Of a stretch of 64,000 nucleotides of DNA, positions 52,994-60,628 are shown piece after piece. How positions within the stretch are numbered: position 1 is the stretch's first letter; every line of letters starts with the position of its first letter. Below the pieces are notes generated by a model. The model was given only the letters and a program-made list of their open reading frames with translations. It did not search any database and was not told the DNA's origin. Source of the stretch: CAZKAP01 sp964550895 (lineage in GTDB: Bacteria; Bacteroidota; Bacteroidia; Flavobacteriales; Flavobacteriaceae); the NCBI GenBank assembly GCA_964550895.1, contig CAZKAP010000010.1, positions 5,954 through 69,953 on the forward strand, written 5' to 3'. A program made the position numbers and the translations under genes.

Positions 52994-53431
52994 ATGGTGC
53001 TGAGTCGCATTAAACATAAAAGGCATATCGCCAAGACCATTACCTGGAGGGTCATCGGCACCCTGGACACCATCGTCTTATCCTGGCTGATATCCGGGGA
53101 TCCCACCATAGGCTTGCAGATTGGTTTTTCAGAGTCCATCACCAAGATGGTACTGTATTACCTGCACGAACGCCTGTGGATTAAGGTCTTCATGGAAAAC
53201 AGCCAGAAGCGACATATTATCAAGACCATTACCTGGAGGGTCATAGGAACTACGGACACCATACTGCTGTCCTGGTTGTTCACAGGAAACCCCTTCACCG
53301 GACTGAAAATTGGTGCAGCAGAGGTGATCACAAAAATGGTATTGTACTACCTCCACGAACGCCTGTGGTATAAGATAAATTTCGGATTGGATAAACGCAT
53401 ACGCGCCCGCAAATGGAAAAGCACATCGTAA
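52994..53431 (+). CDS. Membrane protein with two DUF2061 domains
   Basis: 145 residues made of two copies of a DUF2061 unit of about 63 residues. Each has KTITWRVIGTxDTIxLSWLx and ITKMVLYYLHERLW, with two short hydrophobic helices. The gene sits between cysQ and cysC, with its ATG touching the cysQ stop and its last 19 bp overlapping the cysC start. I recall DUF2061 genes in the same place in other marine Bacteroidota sulfate clusters. Function is unknown; a membrane role in sulfate or nucleotide handling is a guess from context only. Confidence 0.85.
   Translation: MVLSRIKHKRHIAKTITWRVIGTLDTIVLSWLISGDPTIGLQIGFSESITKMVLYYLHERLWIKVFMENSQKRHIIKTITWRVIGTTDTILLSWLFTGNPFTGLKIGAAEVITKMVLYYLHERLWYKINFGLDKRIRARKWKSTS
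53033..53244 (+). repeat. Internal direct repeat of the DUF2061 gene
   Basis: A 23-base sequence at 53033-53055 recurs exactly at 53222-53244, an offset of 189 bases or 63 codons, equal to the domain length. Together with the flanking similarity this shows the two-domain protein arose by in-frame tandem duplication that is still visible in the DNA. Confidence 0.85.
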
Positions 53432-54009
53432 AACACAATTACAAGATTAACCGCTCGGAGCGGGAAGACGCACTCGGACAGAAGTCACTGTTGATTTTTT
53501 TCACCGGGCTTTCGGGCAGCGGTAAGTCCACTATCGCCAATGGGCTCGAGCAGTTGCTGTTCAGTAAAGGCTATCGCACCTATGTACTGGACGGAGACAA
53601 TGTGCGCTCCGGTATCAATAAGGATCTCAGCTTCAGTCCCGAGGACCGGTCGGAAAACATCCGCCGTATAGCCGAAGTATCGAAGCTCTTCGTGGATGCC
53701 GGCCTGGTCGTGATCGCGGCTTTCGTCGCCCCTTACGTGAAAGACCGTTCATTTGTCAGGGAAACCGTAACCCCCGGGCGTTATTTCGAGGTATTTGTCA
53801 ACACCAGTCTGGAGGAGTGCGAAAAGCGCGATGTGAAAGGGCTCTATGCCAAGGCCCGGGCCGGCGAGATCAAGAACCTTACCGGGATATCGGCTCCTTA
53901 CGAGGCACCCGTGAATCCCAACGTAGAACTGACCGAATCCCTTACTTTTGAAGAAGCAGTGAATAAAGTTTACGAGGAACTGATGGTTTTTATGCAGCGT
54001 ATATCCTGA
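53413..54009 (+). CDS. cysC: Adenylyl-sulfate kinase
   Basis: 198 residues. Walker A GLSGSGKST is at residues 32-40, followed by VLDGDNVRSGINKDL, the substrate loop FSPEDRSENIRRIAEV, and GLYAKARAGEIKNLTGISAP, all APS-kinase hallmarks. It phosphorylates APS to PAPS, the sulfate donor of sulfotransferases. It overlaps the DUF2061 gene by 19 bp and is followed by cysD after 37 bp. As a separate kinase (not fused to CysN) it completes the PAPS pathway with the next two genes. Confidence 0.96.
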   Translation: MEKHIVKHNYKINRSEREDALGQKSLLIFFTGLSGSGKSTIANGLEQLLFSKGYRTYVLDGDNVRSGINKDLSFSPEDRSENIRRIAEVSKLFVDAGLVVIAAFVAPYVKDRSFVRETVTPGRYFEVFVNTSLEECEKRDVKGLYAKARAGEIKNLTGISAPYEAPVNPNVELTESLTFEEAVNKVYEELMVFMQRIS

Positions 54010-54046
54010 TCTCCTCTCCACAAAAACGGAAACCAATACCAAGCCC

Positions 54047-54952
54047 ATGAAGAAATACTTTCTCAACTACCTGGACGAACTGGAAGCCGAAGGGATTTTT
54101 GTCCTCAGGGAAGTCTGGTCGCAATTCCAGAATCCGGTGATCCTCTTCTCAGGAGGTAAAGATTCCATCGTAGTAACCCACCTGGCCCGAAAGGCATTCG
54201 CACCCGCCAAGATCCCTTTTGCCCTGATGCATGTGGATACCGGGCATAACTTTCCGGAAACCATACAGTTTCGGGACAACCTGATCGCCGAGATGGGCGC
54301 ACAACTCATCGTGGGATCCGTACAGGAGTCCATCGATCAGGGACGCGTAGCCGAGGAAAAGGGAAAGAATGCCACGCGAAATGCCCTTCAGATCACCACC
54401 CTGCTGGATGCCATTGAGTCCAACAAGGTAGATTGCGCCATTGGTGGCGGACGCAGGGACGAAGAAAAAGCCCGGGCCAAGGAGCGCTTTTTTTCTCACC
54501 GGGACGACTTCGGGCAATGGGACCCCAAGAACCAGCGGCCCGAACTCTGGAACCTCTTTAACGGCAAGCACTTCCAGGGCGAACACTTCCGGGCATTTCC
54601 CATAAGCAACTGGACCGAACTGGATGTATGGAACTACATCGCCCGGGAAAACATCGGCATACCTTCACTTTACCTGGCCCACGAGCGTCAGGTGGTCTGG
54701 AGGAATGATTCCTGGATACCCTATTCCGAATTCCTCGAGCTGCGGGAAGGGGAGGAAATCGTAACCAAAAAGGTGCGTTTCCGTACCCTGGGGGATATTA
54801 CCATCACCGGGGGAATCGAATCCGATGCGGACACCCTGGAGAAGGTTATACAGGAGGTGTCGGCCATGCGGCATACCGAGCGGGGCAACCGAAGCGACGA
54901 TAAGCGTTCGGAAACGGCCATGGAAGACCGTAAAAAGCAGGGATATTTTTAA
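54047..54952 (+). CDS. cysD: Sulfate adenylyltransferase subunit 2
   Basis: 301 residues, the usual length. The N-type ATP pyrophosphatase loop SGGKDS is at residues 35-40. MHVDTGHNFPETIQFRDNL and GGRRDEEKARAKERFFSHRD are diagnostic for CysD over the related PAPS reductase CysH. It makes APS from ATP and sulfate with the GTPase CysN (next gene, 18 bp gap). The C-terminal tail RSDDKRSETAMEDRKKQGYF is also typical of the family. Confidence 0.97.
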   Translation: MKKYFLNYLDELEAEGIFVLREVWSQFQNPVILFSGGKDSIVVTHLARKAFAPAKIPFALMHVDTGHNFPETIQFRDNLIAEMGAQLIVGSVQESIDQGRVAEEKGKNATRNALQITTLLDAIESNKVDCAIGGGRRDEEKARAKERFFSHRDDFGQWDPKNQRPELWNLFNGKHFQGEHFRAFPISNWTELDVWNYIARENIGIPSLYLAHERQVVWRNDSWIPYSEFLELREGEEIVTKKVRFRTLGDITITGGIESDADTLEKVIQEVSAMRHTERGNRSDDKRSETAMEDRKKQGYF

Positions 54953-54970
54953 AATACTAAGGCAACTGAG

Positions 54971-56224
54971 ATGATAGATAACAACCAGTTATTGCGTTTT
55001 ACCACGGCAGGGAGCGTGGATGATGGAAAAAGTACACTTATCGGCAGGCTCCTGTACGATTCGAAGTCCATATTCGAGGATCAGCTGGAAGCGGTGGAGA
55101 ACACCAGCCGCAAGAAGGGACATGAAGGGGTGGACCTCGCCCTGTTTACCGACGGCTTAAGGGACGAAAGGGAGCAGGGAATAACCATAGACGTCGCCTA
55201 CCGGTACTTCACCACCCCCAAAAGGAAATTCATCATCGCCGACACCCCCGGGCACGTACAGTACACCCGAAACATGGTCACCGGTGCGTCTACGGCCAAT
55301 GCTGCCCTGATCCTGGTCGATGCCCGGCACGGAGTAATCGAACAGACCAAAAGGCACTCCTTCATTGCTTCACTGCTGCAGATACCCCATATCATCGTCT
55401 GCATCAACAAGATGGACCTGGTGGACTTCAAGGAAGAAGTCTATGACCAGGTAATAGCACAATTCGAAGAGTTTTCGTCCAAACTCCTGGTCAAGGACGT
55501 GCGCTTTATACCCATCAGTGCACTCTTGGGAGACAATGTGGTCAACCGCTCGGAGAACATGGACTGGTATCAGGGGGCACCATTGCTTCATACTCTGGAG
55601 ACCATGCACATCAGCTCCGATGTCAATAAAGTGGACCTCCGATTCCCGGTGCAAACGGTAATCCGTCCACAAAGCGAGGAACACAGAGACTACCGCGGTT
55701 ATGCCGGTAGACTCGCTAGTGGTATTATACGGGAAGGAGACGAGGTTACGATTATGCCTTCGGGCTTTACATCCCGTGTAAAGAGGGTAGAACTGGCCAA
55801 TGAGTCCCTCACGGAGGCCTATGCACCCATGTCGGTAACCGTGCTGCTCGAGGACGATATCGATATTTCCCGCGGCGACATGATCGTACGATCCAACAAC
55901 AAACCCGAACCTACCCAGGACCTGGAAATCATGCTGTGCTGGTTGAACAGCACACCCATGCAGCCCGGTGCCAAATACCTCGTCCGGCATACGACCAACG
56001 AGCAAAAGGCCATGATCAAGGAGTTTGTTTACAAGATCGACATCAATACCCTGGAACGAAATACGGAGGATAAGGGACTCGCGATGAACGAAATTGCGAA
56101 GGTAAAGCTCAGAACGACCAAGCCCCTGATGATCGACCCATACCGGGAAAACCGGGCCACGGGCAGCCTGATCCTGATCAACGAGTCCACCAATGAGACG
56201 GTGGCGGCCGGTATGGTCGTATAG
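54971..56224 (+). CDS. cysN: Sulfate adenylyltransferase subunit 1 (GTPase)
   Basis: 417 residues, translation-factor-like GTPase. The G1 motif is AGSVDDGKST (residues 13-22), G2/G3 regions are EREQGITIDVAYRYF and DTPGHVQYTRNMVTGAS, and G4 is CINKMDLV. It couples GTP hydrolysis to APS synthesis by CysD. The length corresponds to a stand-alone CysN; there is no fused C-terminal APS kinase, consistent with the separate cysC upstream. A hairpin terminator follows within 10 bp. Confidence 0.96.
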   Translation: MIDNNQLLRFTTAGSVDDGKSTLIGRLLYDSKSIFEDQLEAVENTSRKKGHEGVDLALFTDGLRDEREQGITIDVAYRYFTTPKRKFIIADTPGHVQYTRNMVTGASTANAALILVDARHGVIEQTKRHSFIASLLQIPHIIVCINKMDLVDFKEEVYDQVIAQFEEFSSKLLVKDVRFIPISALLGDNVVNRSENMDWYQGAPLLHTLETMHISSDVNKVDLRFPVQTVIRPQSEEHRDYRGYAGRLASGIIREGDEVTIMPSGFTSRVKRVELANESLTEAYAPMSVTVLLEDDIDISRGDMIVRSNNKPEPTQDLEIMLCWLNSTPMQPGAKYLVRHTTNEQKAMIKEFVYKIDINTLERNTEDKGLAMNEIAKVKLRTTKPLMIDPYRENRATGSLILINESTNETVAAGMVV

Positions 56225-56233
56225 AAAAAAGAG

Positions 56234-56270
56234 AACGGGTCTTGCTTGTTACAGGATCCGTTTTTGTTTT
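56234..56270 (+). terminator. Rho-independent terminator of the cys operon
   Basis: The stem AACGGGTC (56234-56241) and GATCCGTT (56255-56262) has eight pairs including one G-T, a 13-base loop, and then TTTTTGTTTT. It starts ten bases after the cysN stop. The end of the convergent sulfotransferase gene (stop at 56249) lies inside the hairpin. Confidence 0.75.
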
Positions 56271-56944
56271 ATTCCATCAAAATCGTAGCCGAGCTCATCC
56301 AGATCCTTTTTGAAGTAGTCCGCAACCAATTTTTTGGTCTCCTCGGTGTAATAGCTGCGGTAATCCTTATTTTTCTTTTTTGAGGGGTTTAAATGCATAA
56401 GGCCAGACTTGTCTCGTATGTTCAGCTTATTCTTTATAAAATCGATGTCTTCATTAAGACTTTCAAAATACCCTATATAGTTTACTAATATTTCCCCAGT
56501 TTCAGGATCAGTTATAAACTTCCATTGACAGGACGGTTTTTTTGCTAATTCCCATTTCACAAATTCGGTAAAACTCATTTCTCGGACTGTTTTATGGCCA
56601 ATATGAGCTTTTTTTTGTTTCATATAGGTGTACAAACTAACCATTCGATCGAAAGGGTTTCGTACGAACGCGAATTTAAAGTACTGGTTATACCTCTTTG
56701 CACCCATAAACTCCTTGATCTCAATGGCAGGCGCATGCATGTGAACACCGGTGAATAGTTTGTAATTACCATTATGCCAACGCATTACTCTCACTATTAC
56801 GGCTATTATTTTTTTGGAAATCAGGTAGTGAAAAGCAAGCCTGTCCCTTAGTCTCGCGTGGGGGGCGAAAAGGGTACGAACGGATGTCCCGGCAGTTTTG
56901 TAAATATGAATAAAAACAAACTTCTTTCGGTGTGATATTAACAT
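56249..56944 (-). CDS. Sulfotransferase family protein, copy 1
   Basis: 231 residues, sulfotransferase type 2 (carbohydrate) family. The 5'-phosphosulfate loop is HIYKTAGTS (residues 13-21) and the 3'-phosphate motif is FVRNPFDRMVS (93-103), both intact, so it should use PAPS. ADYFKKDLDELGYDF at the end is a known tail of bacterial members. It lies directly downstream of, and convergent with, the PAPS-forming genes. Likely acceptor: a hydroxyl of the exopolysaccharide or its repeat unit. It is a tandem duplicate of the next gene and more AT-rich than the cys genes. No signal peptide is seen, so it probably acts in the cytoplasm on lipid-linked units. Confidence 0.88.
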   Translation of the reverse strand: MLISHRKKFVFIHIYKTAGTSVRTLFAPHARLRDRLAFHYLISKKIIAVIVRVMRWHNGNYKLFTGVHMHAPAIEIKEFMGAKRYNQYFKFAFVRNPFDRMVSLYTYMKQKKAHIGHKTVREMSFTEFVKWELAKKPSCQWKFITDPETGEILVNYIGYFESLNEDIDFIKNKLNIRDKSGLMHLNPSKKKNKDYRSYYTEETKKLVADYFKKDLDELGYDFDGIKQKRIL

Positions 56945-57239
56945 CTTTTTGGATTTTAAGGATCAGAGGTATTGATTATACTTTTAATGAAGTAACGTAA
57001 ACTCTAGATAATAAGGTTGCTGTTTGGAAAACTCTTTTTTCAAAATATTATTATTCCAAATCGGCTTTTGTGGCAGGTTGTGATTGACGAATTGGGTACT
57101 GCCACACTTTACTGTACATGAAGTTAAGTGCCAAAAGGCTATCAGGATGCCGCATTATTCAATTAAAAATCGCACCAAAGGTCTTTGTTTACATGTAGAG
57201 AAAGAATTGTAAAAGGGATCCTGCTTGTTACAGAATCCA

Positions 57240-57926
57240 TCATTGTATTATTCCATCAAAATGGTAGCCGAGCTCATCCAGATCCTTGCGGAAGTAGGAT
57301 GCGACCAATTCCCTGGCCTCATCAGTATAATAGGATCTATAGTCCTTTTTATCGCGCTGACTGGATGGATTCTTATGCTTTACATCGCCTGCTTTTTGAA
57401 TACCAAACTTATTCTTCAGAAACTCCAGGTCCTCATTAATACGTTCGAAGTATCCGATGTAGTTTACGATGATTTCTCCTGATTCGGGATCGGAAATAAA
57501 GTCATATTGGAGTCTTGGTTTCCTTTTAATTTCCCACCTCACAAAGTCTGTGAATTCCATTTCCTGAAGTATTTTATGGTCTTTATGAGCCGCGTTCTGT
57601 CGGATGTAGAAATACAAGCTAACCATCAGGTCGAAAGGATTTCTCACAAACACGAAGCTGTAGTATCGGTCGAACTTCTTTGCCCCCATATACCTCTTAA
57701 TATCTATGGCCGGGGCGTGCTTATGAACTCCTGTAAATTGCTTGTGCCCATCGTCGTACCAACCCATAATCCGGATGATCAGGGAAGCGGCCAGACGCGT
57801 GGGCAAAAACCTGAAAACAAGCCGATCCCGGAGCCGGGCATAGGGAAGGAACAAATCGGTGATTGAGGTTCCCGCCGTCTTGTATATGTGAACGAAAACG
57901 AATTTCTTTCGATGGGAAATGAGCAT
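57240..57926 (-). CDS. Sulfotransferase family protein, copy 2
   Basis: 228 residues, paralogue of copy 1. The 5'-phosphosulfate loop HIYKTAGTS (13-21) is identical. The 3'-phosphate motif reads FVRNPFDLMVS, so the arginine at position 100 of copy 1 is leucine here; the first arginine and the serine remain. This may change PAPS binding or acceptor preference. The rest (SDPESGEIIVNYIGYFERIN, RKDLDELGYHFDGI) follows the family. About 295 bp of AT-rich sequence with no gene separate it from copy 1, and a further 208 bp lie before the OmpA terminator side. Confidence 0.88.
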   Translation of the reverse strand: MLISHRKKFVFVHIYKTAGTSITDLFLPYARLRDRLVFRFLPTRLAASLIIRIMGWYDDGHKQFTGVHKHAPAIDIKRYMGAKKFDRYYSFVFVRNPFDLMVSLYFYIRQNAAHKDHKILQEMEFTDFVRWEIKRKPRLQYDFISDPESGEIIVNYIGYFERINEDLEFLKNKFGIQKAGDVKHKNPSSQRDKKDYRSYYTDEARELVASYFRKDLDELGYHFDGIIQ

Positions 57927-58065
57927 GCTGCTGAATATTAAGTAAAGCGAGATAATTTTATTACCGGGCTAAATATAGTATATCCGGGCTTGCCTGATCT
58001 TAATTAAGGTCCAGTGCACTCGTTTTCACGATAAAATTTTCTTGCCATTGTTTGAAAACAAAAAA

Positions 58066-58107
58066 CCCGCGGAGAACAACCCCTATCTATAGGGCTATTC
58101 CCGCGGG
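58066..58107 (-). terminator. Rho-independent terminator of the ompA-like gene
   Basis: On the minus strand CCCGCGG pairs with CCGCGGG (58066-58072 with 58101-58107), enclosing a second hairpin CCCTAT/ATAGGG (58081-58094), and TTTTTTGTTTTC follows. It lies about 30 bp after the stop at 58135. Confidence 0.8.
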
Positions 58108-58134
58108 CTTTCTATCCCACTTCTACTTCAATTC

Positions 58135-59268
58135 TTATTCGATACGGAAGTCCACGCGCCGGTTCATGGCGTGCTGGCTTTTGCTGCAGGTTTCGCAGGA
58201 GATCAGTGGCTGATCCTCACCCATGGCACGAACATCCCAGTCTGAGGTCTCAATGCCTTCGGAGGACAGGAACGTGAGCACGGATTTTAATCGCCTTTCC
58301 GAGAGGAGCTGGTTGTAGGCACTGCTGCCGCGTGTATCGGTATGAGCTCTGAGTACCAGGGTGACGCCTTGGTGGTCCTTGGCAAAGGAGGCCAGGGCTC
58401 GCAGACGGCCCAGGGATTCGGACTCGAGCCGGCTGGAGTCGAAGGCAAAATGTATGCGCTCGTAGGGCAGAGAAAGCACCTCAGGCATGGGAACGGAAGC
58501 CTCGGTGACTACAGGCTGAATTACTACTTCGTTGTTGATGATCACCTGATCCGTTTCAGCGGAGTAAACTGCACCGGCCACTTCGGTAGTTGCCTCCACG
58601 GGTATATTCGATTTCTTTTCTCCCCAGCGGAAGATCACTCCAAAGCTATGCTGCAGGTGGTTTGAGGTCTGAAGTTCCAGAGCGAATTTAGCGGTGGAGC
58701 TCAGGTCGATACCCCACTTATCGCTCAGCCAGAATCGCGAACCGATCATGAAGTTACCCGTTGTTGCTGTACGGTTATTGACGTGGGAAACTCCCAAACC
58801 TGCGCCGGCGTAGGGATCCCAGAATCCGGTCTCGCCGAAGGCCTCATTCATATCGTAGATCACAAAACCATCCAGGGAGAAATAATCCGTGGTCGTAGCG
58901 ATCGGGCTGCTGTCGATGATCGTACCTTCCGTGTAGCGGTTGTACGCACCCACGGCCATGATTCCCAGACCGTTTCCGAATTCCCGGCCCACGGCTACGC
59001 GTGATGGATAAGGGGTGATGTTCCAGTTATCGAAGAGATCGCTGAACCGGCTCAGTTCGGAACCGTCATCATCCACGATGTTCCAGCCGATACTCAGGAA
59101 CCAGACCGGATCCTTGTAGGGGTAGAAGGCATCGGTATTGCTTGCGGTGCCAATAGGGTTCTTTTCGTTGGAGTAGGTGACTCCCGGAGCTCCGAGCTCC
59201 TGTGCGTGTAGCTTGCCATTCAACTGTCCTAACAGGCTGAAGACCAGCACTAAGGTTAAAAATCTCAT
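58135..59268 (-). CDS. OmpA family outer-membrane protein
   Basis: 377 residues from the ATG at 59268; an upstream start (59304) would place twelve extra residues before the signal peptide RFLTLVLVFSLLGQLNGKLHA, so I prefer the later one. The N-terminal part (about 30-230) is a predicted eight-stranded barrel (with FDGLDGF-like and GAGLGVSHV strands). The C-terminal part (about 270-377) is an OmpA peptidoglycan-binding domain: IHFAFDSSRL, RAHTDTRGSSAYNQLLSERR and NRRVDFRIE. It ties the outer membrane to the cell wall. A terminator follows it. Confidence 0.9.
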   Translation of the reverse strand: MRFLTLVLVFSLLGQLNGKLHAQELGAPGVTYSNEKNPIGTASNTDAFYPYKDPVWFLSIGWNIVDDDGSELSRFSDLFDNWNITPYPSRVAVGREFGNGLGIMAVGAYNRYTEGTIIDSSPIATTTDYFSLDGFVIYDMNEAFGETGFWDPYAGAGLGVSHVNNRTATTGNFMIGSRFWLSDKWGIDLSSTAKFALELQTSNHLQHSFGVIFRWGEKKSNIPVEATTEVAGAVYSAETDQVIINNEVVIQPVVTEASVPMPEVLSLPYERIHFAFDSSRLESESLGRLRALASFAKDHQGVTLVLRAHTDTRGSSAYNQLLSERRLKSVLTFLSSEGIETSDWDVRAMGEDQPLISCETCSKSQHAMNRRVDFRIE

Positions 59269-59406
59269 GTCTGTAAAATTTGGGACAGCGTAAAAGTAGG
59301 GCAACGTTTACAATATGCGTCAGAATTGGGTTAGGACGCATTTTTAATCGTTCAAAAGTCGTTTTCGAGGGGTCGTCACCCAGGTGTATGTCCGCGGAAA
59401 GCCCGA

Positions 59407-60549
59407 CTAATAGGCGTTCTTGAACCGGCGATCGTACGCCTTCTGGTAGATGCGCTCGTATTGCGGGACTATGTTGGGGAGATCGAAGGTAATGGCAACC
59501 TCAAGGGCCTGTTTCTTAAAGCGCTCGAGCTTTTCGACATCCTTAAGCAGGCTGAGGGCGTTACGTGCCATGTCCTCCACATCACCCACCTCACTGAGGT
59601 AACCGGTCTTATCCTGGACGTTTACTTCGGGTATGCCTCCGGCATTGGTAGAAATGATGGCCGTTTCGTTCATCATGGCCTCCAGGGCCGCCAGTCCGAA
59701 ACTCTCGGTTTCCGAGGGGAGCAGGAACAGATCCGAGAAGCAGAGAATTTTATTGATCTGGTTGCTCTTCCCCAAAAAGAGAACCCTTCCGTCTATGCCC
59801 AGTTCCCGGCAGAGGCGCTCCGCCGCGATGCGCTCGGGGCCCTCCCCTACCATGATCAGCTTGGCAGGTACATCCCGAACCACCCGCTCGAATACGCGAA
59901 TCACATCGGGTATGCGCTTCACTTTTCGGAAATTACTGATGTGGGATATGATGAATTCGTGGTCCTCTGCCATCATACTGCGCTCACAGTCCGTCGGCTT
60001 ATCCCTGTATTTACTCATATCGATAAAGTTGGGTACCACATCGATGTCCACTTCCACATCGAAGGTCTCCAGGGTCTGCTTCTTCAGGCTTTCCGAAACG
60101 GAGGTAACCACATCCGATTTGTTGATGCTGAAGGTAACGGCCGATTTGTAAAAGGGATGTTTGCCTACCAGGGTGATGTCCGTCCCGTGAAGGGTGGTGA
60201 TCATCGGGATGTAAATATTCTCTTCTTTCAGCATCTTCTTGGCCATGTACCCCGCATAGGCGTGAGGAATGGCATAGTGTACATGTAGCAATTCGATCCC
60301 GTAGAGCTTGATGGTATCCACCAGCTTACTGGACAGGGCCAGTTCGTAGGGCTGGTAATGGAAAAGCGGATAATCCGGAACGTGCACCTCGTGGTAGAAG
60401 ATACGCGCACTGAGGTGTTCCAGGCGCACGGGCTGCTTATAGGTGACAAAGTGAACCTCGTGTCCCCGGTCCGCTAGCGCGATACCAAGTTCGGTGGCCA
60501 CTACACCGCTTCCCCCGAATGTGGGGTAACACACGATGGCTACTTTCAT
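59407..60549 (-). CDS. bshA: N-acetyl-alpha-D-glucosaminyl L-malate synthase
   Basis: 380 residues from the ATG at 60549 (a TTG at 60558 adds three). GT4 fold with the BshA hallmarks VAIVCYPTFGGSGVVATELG, LLHVHYAIPHAYAGYMA, ITTLHGTDITLVGKHPF and the C-terminal ETESFGLAALEAMMNETAII. It joins GlcNAc from UDP-GlcNAc to L-malate, the first step of bacillithiol synthesis, the low-molecular-weight thiol used by many Bacteroidota. It has no link with the polysaccharide locus besides position. It is downstream of, and possibly co-transcribed with, the GH3 gene (70-bp gap). Confidence 0.93.
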   Translation of the reverse strand: MKVAIVCYPTFGGSGVVATELGIALADRGHEVHFVTYKQPVRLEHLSARIFYHEVHVPDYPLFHYQPYELALSSKLVDTIKLYGIELLHVHYAIPHAYAGYMAKKMLKEENIYIPMITTLHGTDITLVGKHPFYKSAVTFSINKSDVVTSVSESLKKQTLETFDVEVDIDVVPNFIDMSKYRDKPTDCERSMMAEDHEFIISHISNFRKVKRIPDVIRVFERVVRDVPAKLIMVGEGPERIAAERLCRELGIDGRVLFLGKSNQINKILCFSDLFLLPSETESFGLAALEAMMNETAIISTNAGGIPEVNVQDKTGYLSEVGDVEDMARNALSLLKDVEKLERFKKQALEVAITFDLPNIVPQYERIYQKAYDRRFKNAY

Positions 60550-60628
60550 AAAATGCAATTAACGGCTGCTGCCCAATGGTCGAATCAGCCTGTTAAAACT
60601 AACGGATTTTTTCCAAATGGGGCGTCCG

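Larger units (their letters stand above)
56230..57926. repeat. Tandem gene duplication of sulfotransferase plus 3' flank
   Basis: The two sulfotransferase genes match not only in the coding part but also past their stops: a TGCTTGTTACAG segment and the following ATCC and TATTCCATCAAAAT bases occur at 56243-56281 and again at 57222-57261. The duplicated unit is about 0.98 kb and includes the terminator-like sequence. In the first 103 aligned residues I count 65 identities without a gap. Confidence 0.8.

Noticed and set aside
52193..56224. cys genes considered as an ordinary sulfate assimilation operon
   Set aside because: No cysH or sulfite reductase gene is present and two sulfotransferase genes adjoin; PAPS use for sulfation explains the set better.
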